Below, one piece after another: positions 41,264-53,326 of a DNA stretch of 64,000 nucleotides. Position numbers and translations under genes: made by a program. The first letter of the stretch is position 1; each line of letters starts with the position of its first letter. The DNA comes from an uncultured Lachnospiraceae bacterium. Lineage in GTDB: Bacteria; Bacillota; Clostridia; Lachnospirales; Lachnospiraceae. The notes under the pieces were generated by a model. The model was given only the letters and a program-made list of their open reading frames with translations, searched no databases and was not told where the DNA came from. Location: assembly GCA_947650005.1 (NCBI GenBank), contig CANSTU010000002.1:1-64000 (forward strand). Reading direction: 5' to 3'.

Positions 41264-43540
41264 CTAAGCCATCATTTCCCTGATCCTCACATCCAGGCTC
41301 GTATAGCGTTTTGCCTCGCTTTCGTTCGCAATCATATCCTCTACCACCTGACGGCTCCCCAATATCGTCACGCAGCTTTTGGCCCGGGTTACCCCGGTAT
41401 ACAGTAGGTTCCTGTTAAACAGCATCCGGGGACCGCCCAACAGAGGCATGATAACCGCCGGATATTCGCTCCCCTGAGACTTATGGATTGTGATTGCATA
41501 GGCAAGCTCCAGCTCTGCCATCTGTTCATGGGTATAGGTAACACATCTGTGATCGTCAAACTCCACCAGGACAGTCTGTCCATATTCGTCGATTTCTTTA
41601 AGGATTCCCATATCCCCGTTGAAAATTCCCACCCCGTGATCCACCGGAATTCCAAAGCTGCCCACCACCTCCCATTCCAGCTGATAATTGTTCTTCGTCT
41701 GCATCACTTTATCCCCTTCCCGAAAAAGGGTTTCCCCGGACTGATATTCCTTTTTGGATTGTCCCTTCGGATTTAACTGTGCCTGCAGGATCTGGTTCAG
41801 CATTTCCACGCCCAGGCTCCCCTTCCTAGTCGGCGTGAGCACCTGAATATCCAAAGGCCCTGCCTGTACATAACGGGGAAGCATTTCCCGGATCAACTGC
41901 ACCATATGTTTGTAGATCACCTGTACCTTTTCTCTCTCCAGAAAGAAAAAGTCTCTGCTTTTATTATCCAGCGCGATCGGTTTCCCTTCATTGATTCGAT
42001 GGGCATTCACCACAATATCGCTTTCTCCTGCCTGGCGGAAGATCTTATTCAGCTCCACCACTGCAAAGGCTCCGCTTTCTATCAAATCCCGTAATACCTG
42101 CCCTGGCCCCACGGAAGGCAGCTGATTCACATCCCCCACCAGAATCAGCCTAGTTCCCGGCGTTACAGCCTTGAGCAAAGATTGGAACAGGTGGATATCC
42201 ACCATGGACATTTCGTCCACAATCACCACGTCCGTTTCCAGAGGGTTGGATTCATTTCTTTCAAAGCGCCCCTCCCTTCCCTTGAGCGCCGAATCCTCCT
42301 CACCCGGCATACCGTTCGGCTCTAGCAGGCGATGAATGGTCCTCGCCTCATATCCAGTGGCCTCGGTCATCCGTTTGGCCGCCCGTCCCGTGGGAGCCGC
42401 CAGAAGAATATCCATCCCTTCCCCCTCAAAATACCGGATCATGGTATTAATGGTCGTGGTTTTACCCGTTCCCGGTCCGCCAGTGAGGATCATAATGCCA
42501 TGCTTCACACTTTCCAGCACAGCTCTTTGCTGCAGCTCTTCCAGCTCAATTCCCTGTTTTAACGCCAGCTCGCCGATATCTTCCAGTAGTTTGCCTTCCT
42601 CTTTGGAGGATATTCCTCCTTCGGGAAGCATATCCAGATTCAGATCAAGCAGCATTCTGGCACATGCCAATTCAGCATAGAAGAAAGAGGAAGCATAGAC
42701 GCAGCTATCCTCTATCGGGCCTGTGCCTCCCTTTCCCTCCAGCTGCCGGATCACTAACTTCTTATCCATAGCCAGATTTGGAATCTGGATACTCACATGC
42801 TCTTCCGGCAGCTCCAACAGCCGAGCAGCCCTCGCCAGCAATTCTCTCCCCGGCAGCCAGGTATGCCCCTCCGCCACCGCCAGCTGTATGGCATAAAGAA
42901 TTCCGCTGCGAATCCTGAAATCCGAATCCATGCGGATCCCGATCCGGGTTGCCAGCTCGTCCGCTCGCCGAAATCCGATCCCGTCAATATCTTCTGCCAG
43001 CTGGTACGGGTTTTCCTCCAGGATCCGGTAAAGATCCATTTCATAGGTTTTATAAATCTTCACCGCCATTGTATTGGAGATTCCATAACGCTGCAGATAG
43101 ATCATAGCCTCCCGCATGCCTCGTTTTCCTTCCACTTGGGCGCTGATCTCCATAGCTTTTCGTTCGCTGATTCCCTTGATCTGTGCCAAACGCTCCGGCT
43201 CTTCCTCTATCACACGAAAAGCATCCGCCCCAAACTTTTTCACAATCCGGGCGGCTAAAGACGGCCCAACGCCACGAATTGCCCCAGAACCCAGATATCT
43301 TTCTATTCCCTGCTCATCCTTCGGTGTAACTTCTTCATAATGCTCCACCCGGAACTGGCTTCCGTATACCGCATGCTCCGTATAGCTGCCTGACAACTCC
43401 AGGTTTTCTCCTTCGTCCAGGGCACGAAAAGTACCTACACAGGTTTCTTCCCCGTCCGCCGTCACCAGTTCAAACACTGTATAACCGTTTTCCGCGTTCC
43501 TGTAGACGATATGTCCCACATATCCCGCCAATTTTTCCAA
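41264..43540 (-). CDS. recD2: RecD2-type ATP-dependent DNA helicase
   Basis: A 758-residue 5'-3' helicase. The N-terminal RecD2 region (KLAGYVGHIVYRNAENGYTVFELV) and tandem helix-hairpin-helix repeats (GIRGVGPSLAARIVKKFG, EDIDGIGFRRADEL) precede the motor: LTGGPGTGKTTT (Walker A), VIVDEMSMVD (Walker B), LVGDVNQLPSVGPGQ and AITIHKSQGSEYP (motif V/VI region). A Gly/Glu-rich insert separates motifs I and II (MPGEEDSALKGREGRF). The start is most likely TTG 43540, six bases from TAGGAGC; the longer in-frame extension is dubious. Confidence 0.94.
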   Translation of the reverse strand: MEKLAGYVGHIVYRNAENGYTVFELVTADGEETCVGTFRALDEGENLELSGSYTEHAVYGSQFRVEHYEEVTPKDEQGIERYLGSGAIRGVGPSLAARIVKKFGADAFRVIEEEPERLAQIKGISERKAMEISAQVEGKRGMREAMIYLQRYGISNTMAVKIYKTYEMDLYRILEENPYQLAEDIDGIGFRRADELATRIGIRMDSDFRIRSGILYAIQLAVAEGHTWLPGRELLARAARLLELPEEHVSIQIPNLAMDKKLVIRQLEGKGGTGPIEDSCVYASSFFYAELACARMLLDLNLDMLPEGGISSKEEGKLLEDIGELALKQGIELEELQQRAVLESVKHGIMILTGGPGTGKTTTINTMIRYFEGEGMDILLAAPTGRAAKRMTEATGYEARTIHRLLEPNGMPGEEDSALKGREGRFERNESNPLETDVVIVDEMSMVDIHLFQSLLKAVTPGTRLILVGDVNQLPSVGPGQVLRDLIESGAFAVVELNKIFRQAGESDIVVNAHRINEGKPIALDNKSRDFFFLEREKVQVIYKHMVQLIREMLPRYVQAGPLDIQVLTPTRKGSLGVEMLNQILQAQLNPKGQSKKEYQSGETLFREGDKVMQTKNNYQLEWEVVGSFGIPVDHGVGIFNGDMGILKEIDEYGQTVLVEFDDHRCVTYTHEQMAELELAYAITIHKSQGSEYPAVIMPLLGGPRMLFNRNLLYTGVTRAKSCVTILGSRQVVEDMIANESEAKRYTSLDVRIREMMA

Positions 43541-43701
43541 TTTTGCTCCTATCTGCGCGCCAGGCCCTCTTTTAGGAGGCGGACGGTAACCACAAGAGGC
43601 CACCCCTGCGGAGTAGCCCCTCATCACCTTTCATCATGTGTAGCTTCTTGTGGCAGGCCAAGCCGCAGCCGCTCGGACTGCTTATTTAAACCGGCCTTTT
43701 C
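43541..43701 (-). other. gap between mreB and recD2 with partial repeat
   Basis: Next to recD2 the minus strand reads GGCGCGCAGATAGGAGCAAAA, the ribosome-site end of the intergenic repeat. Nearer mreB, CCACAAGA (43590-43597) and TCTTGTGG (43646-43653) form a dyad. No gene is seen. Confidence 0.45.
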
Positions 43702-44697
43702 TTACAGTTCATCCTTGTATCCTACCAGAAATTCCACGTACTTTCCGGTTCCCACAGCCACGGCCGTCATAGGATCTTCCGCGGTCATGGTATTGATGCC
43801 TGTTTTATCGGAAATCAGCTCCTCCAAACCTCGAAGAAGGCTTCCGCCCCCTGTGAGTACGATTCCCCGGTCTGCAATATCCGCTGCCAATTCCGGAGGC
43901 GTCCGCTCCAATACACTATGGATCGCTTCCACGATCTGCAGCGTAGGCTCTCGAAGGGCCTCCTCCGTCTCCTCTGACGAAACCTTTACCGTCTTGGGAA
44001 GCCCAGTAACCAGGTTTCTTCCTCTCACATCCATATAATCCGGCTCAGCGCGTTTATAAGCGGAACCGATCTTAATCTTGATATCCTCTGCCGTCCGTTC
44101 GCCGATGAGAAGATTGTGTTTTTTTCGCATATAGCGAACCAACGATTCGTCGAAATCATCCCCTGCAATCTTAATGGACGCGCTGACCACCGTGCCTCCC
44201 AGGGAAATGACCGCTATATCCGAAGTTCCTCCTCCGATATCCACGATCATATTGCCGCATGGACGAGCAATATCGATCCCCGCCCCGATCGCCGCCGCAA
44301 TGGGCTCTTCGATGATAGAAACTTCCCTGGCTCCCGCCTGGTAAGTGGCGTCCTCCACTGCTTTCTTCTCCACCTCTGTCACACCGCTGGGCACACAGAC
44401 CGCAATCCGCGGTTTCCGGAAAGTCTTCCTACCAAGGGCCTTCTGAATAAAATGCTTCAACATCTTCTCCGTAACGGTATAATCCGAAATCACGCCCTGA
44501 CGCAGCGGACGTACCGCTACAATGTTGCCCGGGGTCCTTCCCAGCATCAGTCTGGCATCTTCCCCGATTGCCTTGATCCTGTTCGTATCCCTGTCAAAAG
44601 CCACCACACTCGGCTCCTTTAAAACAACGCCTTTTCCTCTGATATACACCAATATGCTGGCCGTACCCAAGTCGATTCCAATATCCGTATACTGCAT
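43702..44697 (-). CDS. MreB/Mbl-family actin-like cell shape protein
   Basis: A 331-residue actin homologue that polymerises under the membrane and guides lateral wall synthesis. DIGIDLGTASILVYIRGKG is phosphate-1, IVDIGGGTSDIAVISLGG phosphate-2, and GIVLTGGGSLLRGLEEL the adenosine site. ATG 44697 with GGAGGATGGC is chosen over an upstream frame. mreC and mreD are not adjacent, so it could be Mbl rather than MreB. It leads a ten-gene operon with recD2, comF and the cdaA block. Confidence 0.94.
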   Translation of the reverse strand: MQYTDIGIDLGTASILVYIRGKGVVLKEPSVVAFDRDTNRIKAIGEDARLMLGRTPGNIVAVRPLRQGVISDYTVTEKMLKHFIQKALGRKTFRKPRIAVCVPSGVTEVEKKAVEDATYQAGAREVSIIEEPIAAAIGAGIDIARPCGNMIVDIGGGTSDIAVISLGGTVVSASIKIAGDDFDESLVRYMRKKHNLLIGERTAEDIKIKIGSAYKRAEPDYMDVRGRNLVTGLPKTVKVSSEETEEALREPTLQIVEAIHSVLERTPPELAADIADRGIVLTGGGSLLRGLEELISDKTGINTMTAEDPMTAVAVGTGKYVEFLVGYKDEL

Positions 44698-44964
44698 GCC
44701 ATCCTCCGTTCCAACTGAAAGCAGCATAGACGCTCCAGATCTTCCCCTGCCATCAGAGAAGCACCCCCATTCTCCAATCCATTTCAGATAGGCTGTCCCT
44801 ATTTTGCGCTCTCTTTTCTGCCCTATGCGCTGCCTTCTCTCCTATATTATGAACCATTCTCATTGAATCAAGCATATATTTTTCACGATTTACGAAAATA
44901 CGGCTTTTAGTTGTATTAGTATCGAAATAATGTTTTCCCGTAAACGCAGAATATACCGACTGTT

Positions 44965-44993
44965 ATTATAACCCAAAAATACAGCATTGGAAA
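44965..44993 (-). promoter_or_regulatory. sigma-A promoter upstream of mreB
   Basis: TTTCCA (44988-44993), 17 bases, TATAAT (44965-44970) on the minus strand. It lies about 270 bases before mreB. The leader in between is AT-rich and holds no clear gene. Confidence 0.6.
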
Positions 44994-45030
44994 GAGATTT
45001 TATAAATTTTTAAAAATTAAATGAGGCACT

Positions 45031-45297
45031 TTGTTACTCACCCCATGCCTGCCAGGAGGCCGCCCGGAGAGGAGCGTTTCAGGAGGGGCTGCGGAAGCCG
45101 TCCCCTGTTCCCGCGCGCATTTCGCGCCATGCAGATGAGACCTGCTTCCCTGGAGGGCCATTGCCCGACTGGGAAGCATCCAGGGCTCATCGGAATGTCC
45201 GGCGCGATGGCGCGCGGGAACAGGGGACGGCTTCCGCAGCTCCTCCTGAAACGCTCCTCTCCGGGCGGCCTCCTGGCAGAGATGGGATGAGTAACAA
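45031..45297. repeat. 267-bp giant inverted repeat
   Basis: The whole stretch folds on itself. Outer ends TTGTTACTCA and TGAGTAACAA pair; then GCCAGGAGGCCGCCCGGAGA (45051-45070) and the following bases up to about 45118 match the reverse complement of 45213-45283 almost perfectly; an inner stem pairs GATGAG...TTCCC (45134-45150) with GGGAAG...CTCATC (45171-45191). It lies 14 bases after the membrane protein stop, and may also end its transcript. A left-arm-only copy is at 52181-52243. Confidence 0.92.
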
Positions 45298-45311
45298 CCC
45301 CCTTTGCTCCG

Positions 45312-46955
45312 TTATGGAAACCAAACCTGGTCGCTCACATAGATGTCGAACCACTGAACCGTTCCCACCCTTCTATAATGGGAGGCGATTTCCTCTGGCA
45401 TATAATCTGCCGGAACGGTATGTACGAACACGGCCAGCGCGTTTTTAGCGCCGTAGAAGCTTCCGGATGCGGACTCCAAGTAACTGCAGATGCTTAAATC
45501 CAGGCGCTGCGTCTCCGAAAGGAACGTACCGTATTTGTGATTCCCATCGATCCCTTTGCAGATATTTGAAGTATTCGGGTCATTCACAAAAAATACGCTT
45601 TCTATATCCAAAGTATTGAAGTAATCACATAATTCCACCGCATAGGAAGTTCTGTCCCACTGATCCAAAACGGATTTATTATTTCCTACCATTAAGAAGA
45701 GCAGAGCTGACCAGACAGCGATATGGAAAATCCTCTTGGACAATACATGGCATATTTTTCTCTCCCATTCATCCAGTCGGATTCCCAGGAGCAAGATCAG
45801 GGGGATCGCACCAATCAGATAGTAGCGGTATTCGATGTGGGGATTCGTCGTATATCTGGAGTCTGCCAGCAGCAAAACCAGGAAATTAAAGAGGGGCAGC
45901 GCTGCCAGAAAGTCTTTTACATCACCTCTATATCCCTCTCCAAACCATGTTTTCAGGTGCAATAGCCAGTTACCCACGAGGATGGCTACAAAGCCCATTT
46001 TCAGACAGTACCAGACTCCTCGGATGGAAAGAGCCTTTATCTCATCCGAAACGGTAGCCCCGAACAGGTCAAAGATTCCCCGAACGCATGCCCTGAAATT
46101 GATCGCATAGTTTTCTATTCTTGTCAAATTCATGGTGGTTCTGGAAGCCAGCCCATAGAATCTGCAATGCAGCAGATATCCCGCTGCAAATACCAGAATA
46201 CATGCCAGAAACAAGGCTGTCTGCTTCCAGTTATAGATACCCTTCCATCCTCCTGCCCTCCATACCTTCCAAAGCATGCAGCCAAACAGGGGAACAATTC
46301 CGCAAAGCGCCACATAAATACCGGTGGAAAAGGAAGTAATGAACAATAAGAAAAGAAGGAGCAAGGCCACCGCCGCTGCCACTCCATTTTCCCGGCGCGA
46401 CGTATCCTGCTTTTCCAGCAAGAGGATCAACCATAAGATGAGCAGGGGCACAAGGGTTTTCAGCGAATAGCACGCGCCTCCATAAAACATCATATTGAAG
46501 TATTCCAGCATTCCAAAAGAATATGGGGTTAACACAAGGCAGAGTACAACCAGAATGTTTTTCACACTTATATGGACGCATCGTAAAATACCGCTTACGA
46601 CCGTCACATAGAGGAAAACAAAGATCAGATTTGCAATTCCAACCGCGATAAACAGATCATGCATCAGATAGGAAATGGGAAGGGCGAATAAAAAAACGGC
46701 ATCAAGTTCCAGTGAGGTCGTGTGGTTCCAGCCCTGCAAATTTAGCGTCCCGTTTCTGAGAACTTCCCGAAAATGGTAGATGGTATTGGCAAAATCAGAG
46801 TCCAGCGAATAGCGGATATCCGTCAGATTAAAATATACAATCATCCCGATCTGAAATGCGAGCAGTCCCAGATAGGCTGTGGGCCCCCCCGCATTCGCTC
46901 GGCCTAAAAGCCCCAATGCCTTTTTGTACATTCGTCCCTTTTTTTTCAAAATCAT
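45312..46955 (-). CDS. polytopic membrane protein, probable GT-C type
   Basis: A 547-residue protein with about 12 spans and a soluble C-terminal domain of about 120 residues. An early outside loop has YSLDSDFANTIYHFRE, an acidic pair typical of GT-C catalysis, followed by LNLQGWNHTTSLELD. DSRYTTNPHIEYRYYL lies near span 10. I cannot name a subfamily; a lipid-sugar-dependent transferase is inferred. ATG 46955 follows GGAAAGGATACT. It is placed between uvrA and mreB and flanked on both sides by long inverted repeats, unlike the core genes around it, so it may be a later insertion. Confidence 0.65.
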   Translation of the reverse strand: MILKKKGRMYKKALGLLGRANAGGPTAYLGLLAFQIGMIVYFNLTDIRYSLDSDFANTIYHFREVLRNGTLNLQGWNHTTSLELDAVFLFALPISYLMHDLFIAVGIANLIFVFLYVTVVSGILRCVHISVKNILVVLCLVLTPYSFGMLEYFNMMFYGGACYSLKTLVPLLILWLILLLEKQDTSRRENGVAAAVALLLLFLLFITSFSTGIYVALCGIVPLFGCMLWKVWRAGGWKGIYNWKQTALFLACILVFAAGYLLHCRFYGLASRTTMNLTRIENYAINFRACVRGIFDLFGATVSDEIKALSIRGVWYCLKMGFVAILVGNWLLHLKTWFGEGYRGDVKDFLAALPLFNFLVLLLADSRYTTNPHIEYRYYLIGAIPLILLLGIRLDEWERKICHVLSKRIFHIAVWSALLFLMVGNNKSVLDQWDRTSYAVELCDYFNTLDIESVFFVNDPNTSNICKGIDGNHKYGTFLSETQRLDLSICSYLESASGSFYGAKNALAVFVHTVPADYMPEEIASHYRRVGTVQWFDIYVSDQVWFP

Positions 46956-46969
46956 AGTATCCTTTCCCT

Positions 46970-47042
46970 GTTACAATTCCCCTTCTCCCATTCCGGCCGC
47001 AAGGCGCCCAGCCAGTAAAAAACGGAGAAAGGGGAATGTAAC
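46970..47042. repeat. inverted repeat between uvrA and the membrane protein gene
   Basis: GTTACAATTCCCCTTCTCC pairs with GGAGAAAGGGGAATGTAAC with one mismatch and small bulges, enclosing about 35 bases. It lies after the uvrA stop and may act as its terminator or mRNA 3' structure. Confidence 0.75.
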
Positions 47043-47079
47043 TTTCTTCATCCATACAACGTATCTTTACGATCCGCCT

Positions 47080-49953
<2,874 letters not shown>

Positions 49954-49981
49954 GTTTCCTCTCACTTTTCCTTTCATCCCG

Positions 49982-51985
49982 TCACTCTTCCGTCATCTTC
50001 TCCAACGTTTTCTTCAACTCCACCATCTTGTCGCGCAGTTCGGCCGCTGCCTCGAAGTTTAGCTCGGCCGCTGCCTTCTTCATCTTCTTGCTCACATCCG
50101 CGATCAGCTTTTCCAATTCCTCCCTGTCCATGGATTCCGGATCCTTCTCAAAACGTACCTCTTCCTTCGCAATCTCCCTAGAAATACTGATCAGATCCCG
50201 AACACTCTTCTTAATGGACTGGGGAGTGATCCCATGTTCCTCGTTATATTTCTGCTGAAGCAAGCGCCTTCTGTTGGTTTCCTCTATGGCCACCCGCATG
50301 GAATCGGTCATGTTATCGGCATACATGATCACATGCCCGTCCACATTTCTGGCCGCACGGCCGATTGTCTGGATCAGGGAGGTTTCCGAGCGAAGGAACC
50401 CCTCTTTATCCGCATCCAGGATCGCCACCAGAGAGATTTCCGGGATGTCCAACCCTTCCCGCAGCAGGTTGATGCCCACCAGCACGTCAAACACATCCAA
50501 ACGCATATCCCGGATGATCTCCGCCCGTTCCAGGGTATCGATATCCGAATGCATATATTTTACCCGGATACCCACCTCCCTCATATAATCGGTCAGATCC
50601 TCCGCCATCCTTTTGGTCAAAGTCGTAACCAGGACTTTGCGTTGTTTCTCCGTCTCTTTTCTGATCTCTCCGATCAAATCGTCGATCTGCCCTTCTACCG
50701 GGCGGACGTCCACCTCTGGATCCAGCAGACCCGTGGGACGAATGATCTGCTCCGCCCTCCCTAATTCATGAGCCGCCTCGTATTCCGCCGGCGTCGCGGA
50801 TACAAACAACATCTGGTCAATATGGGACTCAAATTCCTCAAAGTTTAACGGCCGGTTATCCAAGGCAGAGGGGAGGCGGAAGCCATACTCCACCAACGTG
50901 GTCTTCCTGGATCGGTCCCCCGCATACATTCCCCGGATCTGGGGTACCGTCATATGGGATTCATCTATGATAATCAGGAAATCATCCTGGAAGAAGTCGA
51001 GCAGCGTCATGGGCGGTTCTCCCGGCGCCGAGCCGTTTAAGTGTCGGGAATAGTTCTCGATACCGGAGCAGAAACCCGTTTCCCGCAGCATCTCGATATC
51101 GAAATTCGTCCTCTCCGAGATCCGCTGCGCCTCGAGTAGCTTGTCCTCTCCCTTGAAATAGCGGATCCTTTCTTCCAGTTCCTTTTCGATGTTTCCGCAG
51201 GCAATATTGATCTTATCCTGGGATACCACATAATGGGAAGCTGGAAAAATTGCAATGTGCTCCAGCGTGGAGTACAGCCTTCCATTCAAAGGATCCACTT
51301 CCGCAATTCTATCGATTTCATCTCCAAAGAACTCCACCCGGATCAGATAGTCGCTGCCCTGTGCAGGGTTGATCTCCACCACGTCCCCTCTCACCCGGAA
51401 ACAGCCGCGCCCCAGATCCAGATCATTTCGGTCGTATTGAATGTCGATCAGTTCCCGGATGACCTGATCCCGGTCTTTGGTCATTCCAGGCCGCAGGGAA
51501 ACGATCATATCCTTATATTCGTCCGGACTGCCCAGTCCGTAAATGCAGGACACGCTGGCCACCACAATCACGTCCCTGCGCTCTGACAGGGAAGCCGTCG
51601 CTGACAGGCGCAGCTTATCGATCTCATCATTGATGGAGGAATCCTTGGCAATATAAGTGTCCGAAGACGGCACATAGGCCTCCGGCTGATAGTAGTCGTA
51701 ATAGGACACAAAATATTCCACCGCATTTTCCGGGAAGAATTCTTTGAATTCTCCGTATAGCTGGCCCGCCAGAGTCTTATTGTGGGCAATAATTAAAGTC
51801 GGTTTCTGCAATTGCTGAATGACATTTGCCATGGTAAAAGTTTTGCCTGATCCCGTAACTCCCAACAGGGTCTGGAACTGGCAGCCTTCCCGAAATCCTT
51901 TCACGAGCTTCTCGATCGCCTGAGGCTGGTCACCCGTTGGGCGGTATTCACTGTGAAGCTTAAAACAACTCTGTCCACTCTGCAC
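49982..51985 (-). CDS. uvrB: excinuclease ABC subunit B
   Basis: A 667-residue helicase-like damage verifier. [16 protein letters not shown] is Walker A; the beta-hairpin region [30 protein letters not shown] and [18 protein letters not shown] follow; the C-terminal UvrC-binding coil is [19 protein letters not shown] 51985 fits the GGAGGTGAT ribosome site better than TTG 51988. It is the first gene of the uvrBA operon behind a LexA-like box. Confidence 0.97.
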   Translation of the reverse strand: MQSGQSCFKLHSEYRPTGDQPQAIEKLVKGFREGCQFQTLLGVTGSGKTFTMANVIQQLQKPTLIIAHNKTLAGQLYGEFKEFFPENAVEYFVSYYDYYQPEAYVPSSDTYIAKDSSINDEIDKLRLSATASLSERRDVIVVASVSCIYGLGSPDEYKDMIVSLRPGMTKDRDQVIRELIDIQYDRNDLDLGRGCFRVRGDVVEINPAQGSDYLIRVEFFGDEIDRIAEVDPLNGRLYSTLEHIAIFPASHYVVSQDKINIACGNIEKELEERIRYFKGEDKLLEAQRISERTNFDIEMLRETGFCSGIENYSRHLNGSAPGEPPMTLLDFFQDDFLIIIDESHMTVPQIRGMYAGDRSRKTTLVEYGFRLPSALDNRPLNFEEFESHIDQMLFVSATPAEYEAAHELGRAEQIIRPTGLLDPEVDVRPVEGQIDDLIGEIRKETEKQRKVLVTTLTKRMAEDLTDYMREVGIRVKYMHSDIDTLERAEIIRDMRLDVFDVLVGINLLREGLDIPEISLVAILDADKEGFLRSETSLIQTIGRAARNVDGHVIMYADNMTDSMRVAIEETNRRRLLQQKYNEEHGITPQSIKKSVRDLISISREIAKEEVRFEKDPESMDREELEKLIADVSKKMKKAAAELNFEAAAELRDKMVELKKTLEKMTEE

Positions 51986-52104
51986 CAAATCACCTCCATA
52001 CCCCCTCTGCAGAAGAATCGTTTATCGTGCAAAGAGGTCAACTATTCGCAAGAAATTCACCAAAGCACATCTTCTGATTCCCAGTCAGTACAAATGTAGT
52101 CTTG

Positions 52105-52133
52105 ATTATAGCATACTGATTTTGATTTGTACA
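52105..52133 (-). promoter_or_regulatory. uvrBA promoter
   Basis: TGTACA (52128-52133), 17 bases, TATAAT (52105-52110), on the minus strand. Confidence 0.65.
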
Positions 52134-52141
52134 GCATTTTA

Positions 52142-52153
52142 GAACATTTGTTC
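52142..52153. promoter_or_regulatory. LexA (SOS) box
   Basis: GAACATTTGTTC is a perfect match to the Gram-positive LexA consensus GAAC-N4-GTTC. It lies just upstream of the uvrB -35 (nine bases away), consistent with damage-inducible control of uvrBA. Confidence 0.8.
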
Positions 52154-52180
52154 TTACTTTATTCTAATTCAGATTATTTT

Positions 52181-52243
52181 CCATCCCTGCCAAAATGCCG
52201 CCCAGAGAGGAACGTCCTAGGAGGAGCCATGAAAGCCGTTCTC
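52181..52243. repeat. solo-arm copy of the giant inverted repeat
   Basis: CCATCCCTGCC, GCCGCCCAGAGAGGAACGT and GGAGGAGCC line up with the left arm of the 45.03-45.30 kb element over about 63 bases at roughly 75% identity. No matching right arm follows. Confidence 0.6.
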
Positions 52244-52246
52244 CGC

Positions 52247-52294
52247 AAAAAATATAGCCACAACCAGAAATTTTTTTCTGATTTGTGGCTATAT
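52247..52294 (-). terminator. rho-independent terminator of the GGDEF gene
   Basis: On the minus strand, ATATAGCCACAA(A)TCAGAAA pairs with TTTCTGGTTGTGGCTATAT, followed by TTTTTTG. It begins a few bases after the GGDEF stop codon. Confidence 0.9.
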
Positions 52295-52297
52295 CCA

Positions 52298-53215
52298 TCA
52301 CTTTTCGCAAAGCTGCCTCATCTTTTCATCAGCCCAGACCACCCTGTTTCTCCCAAAATTTTTAGCATCATACAGCATGGTATCCGCAACTTTTAAGTAT
52401 GAAGTATAGGAGCTTCCAGCCTGCGGAATGATGGTAACTCCTCCGATACTGATCGTCACCCATTCGGAAACCGAAGGGTCATGCGGAATATGAAGGTCTT
52501 CTACGGCCTGGCGAATTTTTTTCAGATGCCCAAATGCTTTTTCTGAGCCGTCCCCCAAAAGAAACGCCACATATTCCTCGCCTCCATAGCGCGCCAGAAA
52601 GTCTGTGCTTCGCTGCAAATGGGACGATATCGTCTTTGCCACGGCAGCAATGACCTTGTCTCCGGCGGGATGTCCGAATGTATCATTGAACGTTTTGAAA
52701 TGGTCTATATCAAACATACATATGGAAAACGGAATTTGTAGACGAACAGCTTCTTTCCATTTTACAACACTATAATCATCATGCTGCCGTCTATTCGCTA
52801 TTCCCGTGAGCTGATCTGTTCTGGACTGAATCTCAATCTGTTTTCGATAGTTATATAGTTTGATATGTGTAGCGACCCTTGCCTTAACAATTAAAGGGCT
52901 GAACGGTTTTGCTATATAGTCTACTGCGCCTAAAGTAAGTCCCCGATGTTCATTCTCTATATCAGAAAGACTGGTAATCAAAATCACCGGAACGCTCTGA
53001 GTAACAATCTCTTCCTGCAGTTTCTTCAGCAGGATAAAACCGTCCATGCCTGGCATAACTACATCCAGCAAAATCAGGGAGTACTTTTCGGCGCTTGCAT
53101 GGCGGAGCCCATCTTCTGCCGTCTGCGCGATAGTAATATCATACTCATCATTCAAAATAGATTTTAATTGGGCTGCTTGCAAAAGACTGTCGTCAACAAT
53201 AAGTATTTTTTCCAT
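52298..53215 (-). CDS. PleD-like response regulator diguanylate cyclase
   Basis: A 305-residue protein: REC domain (1-120; ILIVDDS, phospho-acceptor Asp in LILLDVVMPG, KPF signal Lys) and GGDEF domain (about 135-300; RTDQLTGIANRR, FDIDHFKTFNDTFGH, RYGGEEYVAFL). The GGEEY active site is a normal variant, so it should make c-di-GMP when phosphorylated. No inhibitory RxxD site is evident five residues before GGEEY. c-di-GMP usually shifts cells from motility to matrix production, relevant beside flagellin and exopolysaccharide genes although these are far away. ATG 53215 is preceded by AAGGAGTGTAAGTAAAT. Confidence 0.95.
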   Translation of the reverse strand: MEKILIVDDSLLQAAQLKSILNDEYDITIAQTAEDGLRHASAEKYSLILLDVVMPGMDGFILLKKLQEEIVTQSVPVILITSLSDIENEHRGLTLGAVDYIAKPFSPLIVKARVATHIKLYNYRKQIEIQSRTDQLTGIANRRQHDDYSVVKWKEAVRLQIPFSICMFDIDHFKTFNDTFGHPAGDKVIAAVAKTISSHLQRSTDFLARYGGEEYVAFLLGDGSEKAFGHLKKIRQAVEDLHIPHDPSVSEWVTISIGGVTIIPQAGSSYTSYLKVADTMLYDAKNFGRNRVVWADEKMRQLCEK

Positions 53216-53273
53216 ATTTACTTACACTCCTTAATCAGGCTGCTTAAACGTCCTTCTTCTCCTTCCTCATTTA

Positions 53274-53302
53274 AAAGTAAATGTTTATTTACATGGCGTC
53301 AA
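53274..53302 (-). promoter_or_regulatory. possible GGDEF-gene promoter with palindromic spacer
   Basis: TTGACG (53297-53302), 17 bases, TACTTT (53274-53279) on the minus strand. The spacer contains the perfect dyad GTAAATGTTTATTTAC (53277-53292), a candidate operator, perhaps for the TetR-type regulator encoded next door. Confidence 0.4.
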
Positions 53303-53326
53303 AAAAATAATTACTTAGTAGTATGT

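Larger units (their letters stand above)
51986..52297. other. uvrB upstream region
   Basis: These 312 bases contain, from uvrB outward, a 120-base leader, the promoter at 52105-52133, a LexA-like box at 52142-52153, a left-arm copy of the giant inverted repeat at 52181-52243, and a terminator for the GGDEF gene at 52247-52294. Confidence 0.7.
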
